The notes beneath the pieces were generated by a model, which saw nothing but the letters and a program-made list of their open reading frames with translations, did no database searches and was not told the DNA's origin. A DNA stretch of 64,000 nt from Oleomonas cavernae. Its GTDB lineage: Bacteria > Pseudomonadota > Alphaproteobacteria > Zavarziniales > Zavarziniaceae. The stretch covers positions 1-64,000 of the forward strand of contig NZ_QYUK01000008.1 of assembly GCF_003590945.1 (NCBI RefSeq). The letters are read 5' to 3'. This document shows, piece by piece, positions 19,276 through 28,076 of the stretch. Numbering within the stretch: position 1 is the first letter of the stretch; every line of letters begins with the position of its first letter. The position numbers were made by a program, and so were the translations under genes.

Positions 19276-20391
19276 ATGGAAATCACCGCGGCCGTGGCAC
19301 GGTCAGGCGAAGCGGACTTCGTCATCCAGCAGGTCGAGTTGGACGCCCCGCGCGAGGACGAGATCCTGGTGCGCATCGTCGGCGTCGGCCTGTGCCATAC
19401 CGACCTGGTGGCGCGCGACGGCGCCTTCGGGCTCGCCTATCCGGCAGTCTTCGGCCACGAAGGCTCGGGCGTGGTGGACCAAGTCGGCACCAAGGTGAAG
19501 AAGGTGAAGAAGGGCGACCGCGTCGCCATCACTTTCCGCTCGTGCGGGGAATGCGCGCGCTGCAAGCGCGGCGAGCCGGCCTATTGCCACACCCTGCCGC
19601 TGCTGAATTTCGCCGGCATGCGCCCCGACGGCAGCAAAGCCATCCGTTCGGGCGACGAGCCGGTGACCAGCAACTTCTTCGGCCAGTCGTCCTTTGCCAC
19701 CTACGCCCTCACCTACGAGCGCAATGTGGTGAAGGTGCCGGGCGGCGTGCCCCTGGAACTAGTCGGCCCGCTGGGCTGCGGCATCCAGACCGGGGCCGGC
19801 GGCATCATGCGCTCGCTGGCCTGCGAGGCCGGCTCCACCCTGCTGATCACCGGCGGCGGGGCCGTGGGCCTCAGCGCCGTGATGGGCGCCGCGATCCAGC
19901 AATGCGCCACCATCATCGTGGTCGAACCCCATGCCGTGCGCCGGCAACTGGCGCTGGAGCTGGGCGCCACCCATGTGATCGATCCGATTGCATCGCCGGA
20001 CCTGGCCGTGGCCGTGCGCGCCATCGTCGAGATCGGCGTCGACTATGCCTTCGACACCACCGGCCGGCCCGATACCCTGCAGGCGATCATGGGCTGCCTC
20101 GGCCCCCATGGGACGCTGGGCATCGTCGGCGTGCCGCCGCCCGGCACCCCGGTCCCGGGCGACCTGACCAGCGTCATCACCTTCGGCCACATCATCAAGG
20201 GCATCATCGAGGGTGACAGCGATCCCGATGTTTTCATCCCCGAAATGATCGCGCATTATCTGGCGGGCCGCCTGCCCTTCGACAGGCTGATCCGCACCTA
20301 TCCCCTGACCGAGATCAACAAGGCCATTGCCGACCAGCATCACGGCGACTGCGTCAAGGTCGTGCTGCTGACCGGCCAGACAGAAAACTGA
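19276..20391 (+). CDS. NAD-dependent alcohol dehydrogenase, aryl/allylic alcohol type
   Basis: 371 aa. Catalytic zinc ligands Cys40 (GLCHTDL) and His61-Glu62, structural cysteines 90, 93, 96 and 104. GCGIQTGAGGIMR and LLITGGGAVGLSAVMGA are typical of XylB/geraniol dehydrogenase-like enzymes that oxidise benzyl or allylic terpene alcohols. The ATG at 19276 is chosen because GGGAGGA lies seven bases upstream; the ATG at 19270 is too close to it. An aldehyde dehydrogenase follows after 13 bases, giving an alcohol to aldehyde to acid pair divergent from the P450. Confidence 0.88.
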   Translation: MEITAAVARSGEADFVIQQVELDAPREDEILVRIVGVGLCHTDLVARDGAFGLAYPAVFGHEGSGVVDQVGTKVKKVKKGDRVAITFRSCGECARCKRGEPAYCHTLPLLNFAGMRPDGSKAIRSGDEPVTSNFFGQSSFATYALTYERNVVKVPGGVPLELVGPLGCGIQTGAGGIMRSLACEAGSTLLITGGGAVGLSAVMGAAIQQCATIIVVEPHAVRRQLALELGATHVIDPIASPDLAVAVRAIVEIGVDYAFDTTGRPDTLQAIMGCLGPHGTLGIVGVPPPGTPVPGDLTSVITFGHIIKGIIEGDSDPDVFIPEMIAHYLAGRLPFDRLIRTYPLTEINKAIADQHHGDCVKVVLLTGQTEN

Positions 20392-20404
20392 AGGGAGAGA
20401 GCCG

Positions 20405-21832
20405 ATGAATTTCGATGCCGACTACACCATGACGATCGATGGCCAGGGCGTTGCCGGGGCCAGCACGTTCCCCGTCATCAACCCCGCCAACGAGCAGGTC
20501 ATCGCCCAGGCGCCGGACTGCTCGCGCGAACAGCTCGATCTGGCCGTCGCCGCCGCCCGCAAGGCCTTCCCGAAATGGCGCGCCACCCCGTTCGAGGAGC
20601 GCCGCGCCCTGCTCCAGGCCATGGCCGGGGCGATCTTCGCCAATCTCGACGGGCTGAAGCGCCTGCTCACCCTGGAGCAGGGCAAGCCCTTCGCCGACGC
20701 GGAATTCGAGGTTGGCGGCGCCGGCTTCTTCCTGCAGGGCACCGCCACCATGGACCTGCCGGTCACCGTGAACGAGGACAGCGCCGAGCGGCGCAGCGAA
20801 ACCCGTCATGTTCCCATCGGCGTGGTCGGCGCGATCTCGCCCTGGAACTTCCCCGTCATCCTGGCGATCTTCAAGCTGGGCCCGGCCCTGTTCGCCGGCA
20901 ACACGGTGGTGCTGAAGCCCTCGCCCTTCACGCCCCTGACCACGCTGAAACTGGGCGAGATCCTGCGCGACGTCCTCCCCCCCGGCGTGCTCAACGTCGT
21001 CACCGGCGGCGATGCCCTGGGGCCCTGGATGACCGAGCACAAGGGGATCGACAAAGTCTCCTTCACCGGCTCGACCCAGACCGGCCGCCGGGTGATGCAA
21101 AGCGCCTCGGCCTCGCTCAAGCGGGTGACCCTGGAGCTGGGCGGCAACGACGCCGCCATCGTGCTGCCGGACGTCGACGTGAACAAGGTGGCGCCGGAGC
21201 TGTTCTGGGCCGCCTTCCGCAACAACGGCCAGATCTGCATCGCCTCCAAGCGCACCTATGTCCACAAGGATGTCTACGAGCCCCTGTCCAAGGCGATCGT
21301 CGACTATGCCCGGACGATCAAGGTGGGCGACGGCTCCGAGCAGGGCACCCTGATCGGCCCGATCCAGAACAAGCAGCAGTACCAGCGGGTGAAGGACCTG
21401 ATCGCCGACAGCAAGGCCCAGGGCCACAAGTTCCTGCTGGGCGGCGAGGATCATGACGGCCCGGGCTACTTCGTGCCCTTGACCATCCTGGACAATCCGC
21501 CTGAGGATGCGCGCATCGTCAACGAGGAGCAGTTCGGCCCGATCATGCCGCTCCTGAAAGTCGACTCGATCGAGGAAGCGATCGCCAAGGCCAATGCCAG
21601 CGAATACGGCCTGGGCGGCTCGGTCTGGTCGGCCGACACGCAAAAGGCGCTGGCGGTGGGCGAACAGCTTGAGACCGGCACGGTGTGGATCAACGAGACC
21701 CAGCACCTCAGCCCGACAGCGGCCTTTGCCGGTCACAAGCAGTCAGGCGTCGGCGTCGAGAACGGCGTGGAGGGGCTGCTCGAATACACCAACGCCCAGA
21801 CGATCGTTGTCAAGAAAGCCACGGCCGCCTGA
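20405..21832 (+). CDS. NAD(P)-dependent aldehyde dehydrogenase
   Basis: 475 aa, the usual family length. It oxidises an aldehyde to the carboxylic acid. Catalytic Glu244 is in LELGGNDAA and Cys278 in NNGQICIASK. The cofactor loop is FTGSTQTGRRVM and the oligomerisation end is GVGVENGVEGLLEY. AAGGGAGAG precedes the ATG. Paired with the allylic/aryl alcohol dehydrogenase upstream, it probably makes the acid that the acyl-CoA synthetase of this region activates. Confidence 0.92.
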   Translation: MNFDADYTMTIDGQGVAGASTFPVINPANEQVIAQAPDCSREQLDLAVAAARKAFPKWRATPFEERRALLQAMAGAIFANLDGLKRLLTLEQGKPFADAEFEVGGAGFFLQGTATMDLPVTVNEDSAERRSETRHVPIGVVGAISPWNFPVILAIFKLGPALFAGNTVVLKPSPFTPLTTLKLGEILRDVLPPGVLNVVTGGDALGPWMTEHKGIDKVSFTGSTQTGRRVMQSASASLKRVTLELGGNDAAIVLPDVDVNKVAPELFWAAFRNNGQICIASKRTYVHKDVYEPLSKAIVDYARTIKVGDGSEQGTLIGPIQNKQQYQRVKDLIADSKAQGHKFLLGGEDHDGPGYFVPLTILDNPPEDARIVNEEQFGPIMPLLKVDSIEEAIAKANASEYGLGGSVWSADTQKALAVGEQLETGTVWINETQHLSPTAAFAGHKQSGVGVENGVEGLLEYTNAQTIVVKKATAA

Positions 21833-21843
21833 CAGGTGGCACC

Positions 21844-21987
21844 TCCCTCTCCGCCGCTTGCGGGGGAGAGGGAAGGGGCCCATCGCGTCAGCGATGGGAA
21901 GGGTGAGGTGGCCGGCGGGACGGATCGAGTTCTATGCCGACCACCCTCCTCACCCAACCCTCTCCTCCCAGGAGGAGAGGGCTTTCT
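21844..21987. repeat. Extragenic palindromic repeat, family A copy 2
   Basis: Same architecture as 1387-1530: CCCTCTCCGCCGCTTGCGGG, a CATCGCGTCAGCGATG stem, GGGTGAGGTGG facing CCTCACCC, and a final CCCTCTCCTCC-CA-GGAGGAGAGGG hairpin followed by CTTTCT. It lies between the converging aldehyde dehydrogenase and thiolase genes and can serve as their terminator. Confidence 0.9.
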
Positions 21988-21989
21988 GG

Positions 21990-23219
21990 TTACATCCGCT
22001 CGATGATCGTGGCCGGGGCCATGCCGCCGGCCGCGCACAGGGTGGCCATGCCGGTGCTGAGATCCCGGCGTTCCAGCTCGTCGAGCAGGGTGCCGAGGAT
22101 GATCGCGCCGGTCGCGCCGATCGGATGGCCCAGGGCCATGGCACCGCCGTTGACGTTCACGATCGCCGGATCCAGCCCCAGGTCGCGCATGAATTTCAGC
22201 GGGACGACCGCGAAAGCCTCGTTGATCTCGAACAGGTCGATGTCCTTGATGCTCATGCCGGCCAGGGCCAGCGCCTTCTGGGCCGCCGGCACCGGCGCGT
22301 TCAGCATCAGCTCCGGGCTGTTGCCCGCCGTCGCCACCGCGCGGATGCGGGCCCGCGGCTTCAGGCCGTGGGCCTTGGCATAGTCGGGCGAGGCCAGCAC
22401 CAGGGCGCCGGCACCGTCGACCACGCCGGACGAATTGCCGGCATGGTGAATGTGCTCGATCCGGACATCGGCATAGGACCGCTCGACCAGCGCCTTGTAG
22501 CTGGTGCCTTCCTCGTCCAGCGGCCGGTCATAGACCGCGGCGAAGGCGGCCTTGAGCTGGGACAGGCCCTCCAGCGTGGTGCCGGGGCGCGGGAATTCCT
22601 CGTGGTCGAGGGCCAGGCGGCCGTCGTCGTGATAGACGGGGATCAGGCTCTTGCTGAAGTAGCCGTGTTTGATCGCCTGCTCGGCGCGGCGCTGGCTTTC
22701 CAGCGCCAGCTTGTCGGTGTCTTCGCGGCTGAAGCCCTCCAGCGTCGCGATCAGGTCGGCGCAGATGCCCTGGTGCGGCTGGGGATGGATCTCGCGCAGG
22801 TGGGCGTTGTCGCTGTCGATGAACGGCTTGCCGCCCAGGGTGGAGCCATGGGACATGGACTCGACGCCGCCGGCGACCACCAGATTCTGCATGCCCGACA
22901 TGATGCCCATCGCGGCGAGGTTCACCGCGGTCAGGCCCGAACCACAAAAGCGATCCAGCGAAAAGCCCACCGCCGCATTGTCCCAGCCGGCATCGAGCGA
23001 GGCCATGCGGGCGATACAGGCGCCCTGCTTGCCGGCCTGGGTGCCGCAGCCGGCGATGACGTCGTCGATGTCGCGGCTGTCGAGATTGTTGCGCTCGCCC
23101 AGGGCTTTGAGCACCGTCGAGAGGATGCGCTGCGGGTGCACCTCCGACAGGGCCCCCTTGCCCACCTTGCCCACGCCGCGCGGCGTGCGAGCCGCATCGA
23201 TGATCCAGGCCTCTTGCAT
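21990..23219 (-). CDS. Acetyl-CoA C-acyltransferase (thiolase)
   Basis: 409-aa thiolase that cleaves 3-ketoacyl-CoA with CoA or condenses two acyl-CoAs. The nucleophile is Cys92 ([12 protein letters not shown]), with His365 ([10 protein letters not shown]) and Cys395 ([10 protein letters not shown]). The start at 23219 is fixed by AGGAGAG seven bases upstream; the open frame upstream is not family-like. A perfect 24-bp palindrome lies 43 bases before the start. As the terminal beta-oxidation step it completes the catabolic set to its left. Confidence 0.92.
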   Translation of the reverse strand: MQEAWIIDAARTPRGVGKVGKGALSEVHPQRILSTVLKALGERNNLDSRDIDDVIAGCGTQAGKQGACIARMASLDAGWDNAAVGFSLDRFCGSGLTAVNLAAMGIMSGMQNLVVAGGVESMSHGSTLGGKPFIDSDNAHLREIHPQPHQGICADLIATLEGFSREDTDKLALESQRRAEQAIKHGYFSKSLIPVYHDDGRLALDHEEFPRPGTTLEGLSQLKAAFAAVYDRPLDEEGTSYKALVERSYADVRIEHIHHAGNSSGVVDGAGALVLASPDYAKAHGLKPRARIRAVATAGNSPELMLNAPVPAAQKALALAGMSIKDIDLFEINEAFAVVPLKFMRDLGLDPAIVNVNGGAMALGHPIGATGAIILGTLLDELERRDLSTGMATLCAAGGMAPATIIERM

Positions 23220-23262
23220 CAATCTCTCCTGCCGTTTTCCCGAGGAAGGGTTCTTAGTGCCG

Positions 23263-23286
23263 TAATTTAAATACGTATTTAAATTA
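23263..23286. promoter_or_regulatory. Perfect 24-bp AT-rich palindrome between thiolase and lysyl-tRNA synthetase genes
   Basis: Half-site TAATTTAAATAC followed by its exact complement, with centre ACGT. It lies 43 bases before the thiolase ATG and 96 bases before the lysyl-tRNA synthetase ATG, on the promoter side of both. It is far more AT-rich than its surroundings. Perfect symmetry over 24 bp suits a dimeric regulator such as a TetR-type fatty-acid repressor; the protein is not identified. Confidence 0.6.
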
Positions 23287-23382
23287 TTGCCGACCGGCTT
23301 GCAAGGCACCTCTGCCCTGCATTGGTTGACGCAGGCGCCGGCTGCCCCTAGGAAAGGCACCGAGAAAAGGAGTAGACCCAAA

Positions 23383-24987
23383 ATGTCGAGTGAGATCCGC
23401 GAGCTGGCCCTCAATGCCCGCGCCTGGCCCTTCGAGGAGGCGCGCAAGCTGCTGGCGCGGATCGAGAAACAGCCCAAAATCCTCGACAAGGGCTATGTCC
23501 TGTTCGAGACCGGCTATGGCCCCTCGGGCCTGCCGCATATCGGCACTTTCGGCGAGGTTTCGCGCACCACCATGGTGCGCCACGCCTTCACCTTGCTGTC
23601 CGACATCAAGACCCGGCTGTTTTCCTTCTCGGACGACATGGACGGCCTGCGCAAGGTGCCCGACAACATCCCCAACAAGGAGATGGTCCGCGCGCACCTG
23701 GGCAAGCCGCTGACCCAGGTGCCCGATCCGTTCGAGAAGTTCGAGAGTTTCGGCCACCACAACAACGCCATGCTGCGCTCGTTCCTCGACCGCTTCGGCT
23801 TCGAGTACGAGTTCCAGTCGGCGACCGACTGGTACAAGTCGGGCCGCTTCGATGCCGCCATCATCGAGGTGCTGCAGCACTACGACGCGATCATGGCGAT
23901 CATGCTCCCCACCCTGGGCGAGGAGCGGCAGCAGAGCTATTCACCGATCCTGCCGATCAGCCCCAAGAGCGGCCGCGTCCTCCAGGTGCCGATCCTGGAG
24001 CGCAGGCTGGATGCCGGCACGGTGGTGTTCGAGGACGAGGACGGCACCCTGACCGAGGTGCCGGTGACCGGCGGCCATTGCAAGCTGCAATGGAAGGCCG
24101 ACTGGGCCCTGCGCTGGCATGCCCTGGGCGTCGACTACGAGATGAACGGCAAGGACCTGATCCCCACCCGCAAGCTGTCGGGCGAGATCTGCCAGGTGCT
24201 GGGCAGCAACATGCCCGAGGGCTTCTCCTACGAGTTGTTCCTCGACGACAAGGGCCAGAAGATCAGCAAGTCCAAGGGCAACGGCCTGACCATCGAGGAA
24301 TGGCTGACCTATGCCAGCCCCGAGAGCCTGTCGCTCTACATGTACCTGCAGCCGCGCACGGCCAAGCGCCTGTACTTCGACGTGATCCCGCGCCACGTCG
24401 ACGAGTACCTGGACCACCTTGCCGCCTATCCGGGGCAGGAGCAGGCCAAGCAGCTTGAGAACCCGGTGTTCCACATCCATTCGGGCAAGCCGCCGGTGGG
24501 CCGCCTGCCCGTCACCTTCGGCCTGCTGCTGAATCTCGTCGGCGTCGCCAATTCGGAAGACAAAGCCGTGCTGTGGGGCTTCATCCAGCGCTATGCGCCG
24601 GGCGCCACGCCGGAAAACCAGCCGATCCTGGATCATTTGGTGGGTGGCGCGGTCGCCTATTTCCGCGACTTCGTGAAGCCGACGCGGGTCAACCGCCTGC
24701 CCAACGACGTCGAGCGGGCGGCCTTGAGTGAACTGGCCGACTACCTCGAAAGCAACCCCGCCGATCGCAGCGCCGAGGGCCTGCAGAACGAGGTCTTCGA
24801 GATCGGCAAGCGGCACCCCTTCCCGTCGCTGCGCGACTGGTTCAAGGGCTGCTACGAGGTGCTGTTCGGGGTCTCCCAGGGGCCGCGCATGGGCTCGTTC
24901 ATCGCCCTGTTCGGGGTCGAGAATACGGCAAAGCTGATCCGCCAGGGCCTGGCCGGGGAACTGGTCAGCGCGCCGGCGGCGGCGTGA
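23383..24987 (+). CDS. lysK: Lysyl-tRNA synthetase, class I
   Basis: 534-aa class I LysRS, the archaeal-type enzyme that most Alphaproteobacteria use in place of class II LysS. It charges tRNA-Lys. The HIGH-type motif is PSGLPHIGT (47-55), the KMSKS-type motif KISKSKGNG (about 292-300), with the class I LysRS C-terminal alpha-helical cage after about residue 320. The start is set by AAAGGAG ten bases before the ATG; the open frame extends upstream but without family similarity. Its stop overlaps the GTG of the DUF952 gene. Confidence 0.95.
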   Translation: MSSEIRELALNARAWPFEEARKLLARIEKQPKILDKGYVLFETGYGPSGLPHIGTFGEVSRTTMVRHAFTLLSDIKTRLFSFSDDMDGLRKVPDNIPNKEMVRAHLGKPLTQVPDPFEKFESFGHHNNAMLRSFLDRFGFEYEFQSATDWYKSGRFDAAIIEVLQHYDAIMAIMLPTLGEERQQSYSPILPISPKSGRVLQVPILERRLDAGTVVFEDEDGTLTEVPVTGGHCKLQWKADWALRWHALGVDYEMNGKDLIPTRKLSGEICQVLGSNMPEGFSYELFLDDKGQKISKSKGNGLTIEEWLTYASPESLSLYMYLQPRTAKRLYFDVIPRHVDEYLDHLAAYPGQEQAKQLENPVFHIHSGKPPVGRLPVTFGLLLNLVGVANSEDKAVLWGFIQRYAPGATPENQPILDHLVGGAVAYFRDFVKPTRVNRLPNDVERAALSELADYLESNPADRSAEGLQNEVFEIGKRHPFPSLRDWFKGCYEVLFGVSQGPRMGSFIALFGVENTAKLIRQGLAGELVSAPAAA

Positions 24988-25355
24988 GCACGATATACAA
25001 AATCCTGGATGCGGCGGCCTGGGAGACATTCCAGGCCGCCGGTTCCTTTGCCGGCGCGCCGGTCGATCTGGCCGACGGCTATATTCATTTTTCGGCCGGC
25101 CATCAGGTGGCGGGGACGCTGGAGAAGCACTTCGCCGGGCGCGTCGATCTATGGCTGGTCGCGATCCATCCCGGCCTGCTAGGCGATGCATTGAAGTGGG
25201 AAGTATCGCGCGGCGGCGACTTGTTTCCCCACCTCTATGCCGCGCTGCCCCTGTCGGCCGTGATCACGGCGGCACCGTTGGTCCTGGGTGCTGATGGCCG
25301 CCATATCGCCTCATGGCCATTGCCCGGCGAGGACCGAAACGGTGCCTCGGCCTGA
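24984..25355 (+). CDS. DUF952-family protein
   Basis: 123 aa, beginning with GTG inside the stop of lysyl-tRNA synthetase (GTGA overlap), so the two are co-translated. Family features: [13 protein letters not shown] at the start and [13 protein letters not shown] in the middle, with a conserved His-Phe-Ser. The function of DUF952 is not established; its fold is related to ADP-ribosyltransferase-like domains. The last 120 bases overlap the 3' end of the IclR gene on the other strand. Confidence 0.85.
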   Translation: MSTIYKILDAAAWETFQAAGSFAGAPVDLADGYIHFSAGHQVAGTLEKHFAGRVDLWLVAIHPGLLGDALKWEVSRGGDLFPHLYAALPLSAVITAAPLVLGADGRHIASWPLPGEDRNGASA

Positions 25356-26077
25356 TCGGCCAGGGCGGCGCTGACACGCCGCGCCACCCGCAGCAGCAAT
25401 TCGCCGACCCGCGCCGTATCGGCATCGTCGGCCGGCGCCGCGATCGCCGCCACCACCTGCTCGGCCGGGCCGAAGACGGGGGCGGCGACCCGCAAGGCCC
25501 CCAGCGCACCGGCCCCGGCATGGACGGTGAAGCCGACCCGGCGCTGGACCCGCAGGGCATGGCGGAAAGCGCTCCAGTTCTCGCCCAGGCCGGCCTTGGC
25601 AATGGCGTGGCCGGCAACGTCATGGAAGCGGCGCAGCCGCCGCAGGCTGTCATGGGCCAGCAACATGCGCGCCGCGGCGCAGTCGAGCAGCCCGGTCGAC
25701 AGGCCGCGCAGAAGGTCGGGCGGTATTGCGGTACCCGGCAGGGTCTCGACATGGGTGACCACGACCCGGTCGCGGAACGGCTCGACCACCGCGACGACGC
25801 CCACCTGGCGGGCCAGTTCGGTCAGGTGCGGCCGGGCCGCCGCCAGCAGCGGGTCGTGCTGGCGGATCAGGCGGTCGAGGCCGATCACCGCCGGCCCCAG
25901 CGTATAGGCGCCGTCGGGGCCGGAGGCGACCAGCCCGGCCGCGGCCAGGCTCTTGAAATAGCGATAGATGGTCGAACGGGAATAGCCGGTCCTGGCGATT
26001 GCCTGTTCGACCGTCCAGTGCGGCCGGTCGCTGGCGAACAGGTCCAGAAGGCGCAACATCCGATCGAGACTGCTCAT
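25235..26077 (-). CDS. IclR-family transcriptional regulator
   Basis: 280 aa. Winged helix at about residues 1-65 (RMLRLLDLFA, ARTGYSRSTIYRYFKSLAAAG) and an effector domain after it (GLSTGLLDCAAARMLLA). The start MSSLDRM at 26077 fits the family; an upstream in-frame Met would add about 31 unrelated residues. It follows the FAH-family gene by 40 bases and likely controls it, sensing a small organic acid. The 3' end runs 121 bases into the convergent DUF952 gene. Confidence 0.85.
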   Translation of the reverse strand: MSSLDRMLRLLDLFASDRPHWTVEQAIARTGYSRSTIYRYFKSLAAAGLVASGPDGAYTLGPAVIGLDRLIRQHDPLLAAARPHLTELARQVGVVAVVEPFRDRVVVTHVETLPGTAIPPDLLRGLSTGLLDCAAARMLLAHDSLRRLRRFHDVAGHAIAKAGLGENWSAFRHALRVQRRVGFTVHAGAGALGALRVAAPVFGPAEQVVAAIAAPADDADTARVGELLLRVARRVSAALADQAEAPFRSSPGNGHEAIWRPSAPRTNGAAVITADRGSAA

Positions 26078-26117
26078 CCCACGCTCCCGCAAAGGCGGCG
26101 AGGCGCGGGCGAGCGCC

Positions 26118-26966
26118 TCATCCTTCCTGTGATACGTGGTTGCGCAGCAATCCGATCTGTTCGATCTCAACTTCCACGCTGTCGCCCGGAATCAGCCAGG
26201 GTGGCAGGGTGCGTCCGGCGGCGACGCCGGCCGGCGTGCCGGTCGCAATGACATCGCCCGGCCGCAGGGTGGTGAAGGACGACAGATAGGCGATCAGGGC
26301 CGGGATCTTGAAGATCATGTCGGCGGTGCGGCCACGTTGCCGTTCCACCCCGCCGACCCGGGTCACCAGGGTCAAGGCATGGGGATCGGCGACCTCGTCG
26401 GCGGTGACCAGCCAGGGGCCGAAGCCGCCGGTGCCGGGGAAGTTCTTGCCCGGGATGAACTGGCTGGTGTGGCGCTGGAAATCGCGCACCGAGGCATCCT
26501 GGAAACAGGCATAGCCCGCGACATGCGCCATGGCATCGGCGGCCCGGACATGCCGGGCCGTGCGGCCGATGACCACGGCGAGTTCGCCTTCGTAATCGAA
26601 ATCCTTGGAATTGCCGGGGCGCACCAGGGCCCCACCATGGCCGACCAGGGTGTCGGCAAAACGGGTGAAGACGGTGGGATAGGGCGGCGGCGCGCGGCCC
26701 ATTTCGGCCGCATGGTCGGCATAGTTCACGCCGATGCACAGGATCTTGTCAGGCACCGGCACCGGGGGCAGCAAGGTCACCTCGTCCAGGGCGAGATCGG
26801 CGCTGGTCCGGGCGACCTCGGCCGCCGCCAGCCCCAGGGCATGGGCGAGGCAATCCTTGATCGTCGCGCCATCGGGCCCCAGTCGCGCCGAAAGATCGAC
26901 GATGCCGCCATCCTTGACCGCGCCATATCCCTGGCGTTGCCCCTGGACGAAACTGACCAATTTCAT
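26118..26966 (-). CDS. Fumarylacetoacetate hydrolase family protein
   Basis: 282 aa. N-terminal domain, then the FAH catalytic domain: ILCIGVNYADHAAEMG, metal-binding FDYEGELAVVIG (two Glu ligands region), CFQDASVRDFQRH, and GDVIATGTPAGVA. The family splits C-C bonds in 3-ketoacids or decarboxylates/hydrates ring-cleavage products using Mg2+ or Ca2+. It diverges from the HDAC-like gene (46 bases apart) and precedes the IclR gene, suggesting a small acid-catabolism unit. Confidence 0.9.
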   Translation of the reverse strand: MKLVSFVQGQRQGYGAVKDGGIVDLSARLGPDGATIKDCLAHALGLAAAEVARTSADLALDEVTLLPPVPVPDKILCIGVNYADHAAEMGRAPPPYPTVFTRFADTLVGHGGALVRPGNSKDFDYEGELAVVIGRTARHVRAADAMAHVAGYACFQDASVRDFQRHTSQFIPGKNFPGTGGFGPWLVTADEVADPHALTLVTRVGGVERQRGRTADMIFKIPALIAYLSSFTTLRPGDVIATGTPAGVAAGRTLPPWLIPGDSVEVEIEQIGLLRNHVSQEG

Positions 26967-27012
26967 GCGAGAATCCTTAGAACAGCCCTCAGCCCCTCAT
27001 GCAGCAAAGCCC

Positions 27013-27960
27013 ATGACGCTGCCCATCGTCCACCACGCAGGTTTCGCCCCTGCCCTGCCCCAGGGGCATCGCTTCCCCATGGCCAAGTTCGCCGCCCTGT
27101 TCGCGGAACTGGAGCGGCTGGGCCTGACACCGCCCGGCGCCGTGCACACCCCAGACCTGATAACCCACGAAAACCTGCTGCGGGTCCACGCGCAGGATTA
27201 CGTCGATGCCGTTATCGCCCGGGCGGTGCCGGCGGCGGTGGAGCGGCGCATCGGCCTGCCCATCGATGACGGCGTCGTCCGGCGCGCCCTGCTGGCCAGC
27301 GGCGCCACCCTGCTGACCGCCAGGCTGGCGCTGGCCCACGGCCTCGCCTGCAACACCGCCGGCGGCAGCCATCATGCCCGGCCGGACGGTGGTGCCGGTT
27401 TCTGTGTCTTCAACGATGTCGCCGTCGCCATTCGCACGCTGCAGGCCGAAGGGCGGATCGCCCGTGCCCTGGTGGTCGACCTCGACGTTCACCAGGGCGA
27501 CGGCACGGCCCTGATCTTCCAGGACGATCCCTCGGTCTTCACCCTCTCGATCCACTGCGGCGCCAATTTTCCGGTGCGCAAGGAGCGCAGCGACCTCGAC
27601 ATCGACTTGGCGCCGGGCACCGGCGACGGCCCCTATCTCGCGGCCGTCGGCCATGGCCTGGCGGCGGCGCTGGCAGCGGGGCCTTACGACCTCGTGTTCT
27701 ACAATGCCGGGGTCGATATCCACGAGGACGACCGCCTGGGCCATCTGGCGGTCAGCGATGCCGGTATCGCCGCCCGCGACCGGATGGTGATCGAGGCGAT
27801 CCGCGGCCGGGGCCTGGCGCTGGCCGGCGTCATCGGCGGCGGCTATACGACCGACGTGGAAGCCCTGGCCCGGCGCCACGCCATCCTGCACCGCACCGCC
27901 GCCCGTGAGACGCGCCGCATTGCAGCGAAAGATAATCGGCAAGCGGCCGTCACTGATTGA
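27013..27960 (+). CDS. Histone deacetylase-family protein (AcuC/HDAC-like deacylase)
   Basis: 315 aa, the length of bacterial class II-type deacylases. It removes acyl groups from lysines or polyamines with Zn2+. The charge-relay pair is GGSHHARPD, zinc ligands lie in VVDLDVHQGDGT and YNAGVDIHEDD, and GGGYT carries the transition-state Tyr. The ATG at 27013 is chosen because the upstream in-frame Met lies inside the divergent FAH gene. True acetyl-lysine, acetylpolyamine or acetoin-related substrate is open. Confidence 0.88.
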   Translation: MTLPIVHHAGFAPALPQGHRFPMAKFAALFAELERLGLTPPGAVHTPDLITHENLLRVHAQDYVDAVIARAVPAAVERRIGLPIDDGVVRRALLASGATLLTARLALAHGLACNTAGGSHHARPDGGAGFCVFNDVAVAIRTLQAEGRIARALVVDLDVHQGDGTALIFQDDPSVFTLSIHCGANFPVRKERSDLDIDLAPGTGDGPYLAAVGHGLAAALAAGPYDLVFYNAGVDIHEDDRLGHLAVSDAGIAARDRMVIEAIRGRGLALAGVIGGGYTTDVEALARRHAILHRTAARETRRIAAKDNRQAAVTD

Positions 27961-28076
27961 TCGCGCTCAAGGCGGCACAGGTGTAAATGTAATTCCTCTC
28001 TGCGGAACTTTAGTGGCGCTCGGGCTTTTTCCGACAAGAACGACGCACCAGATCGTTCGCGACAAAGGAGACAGCA

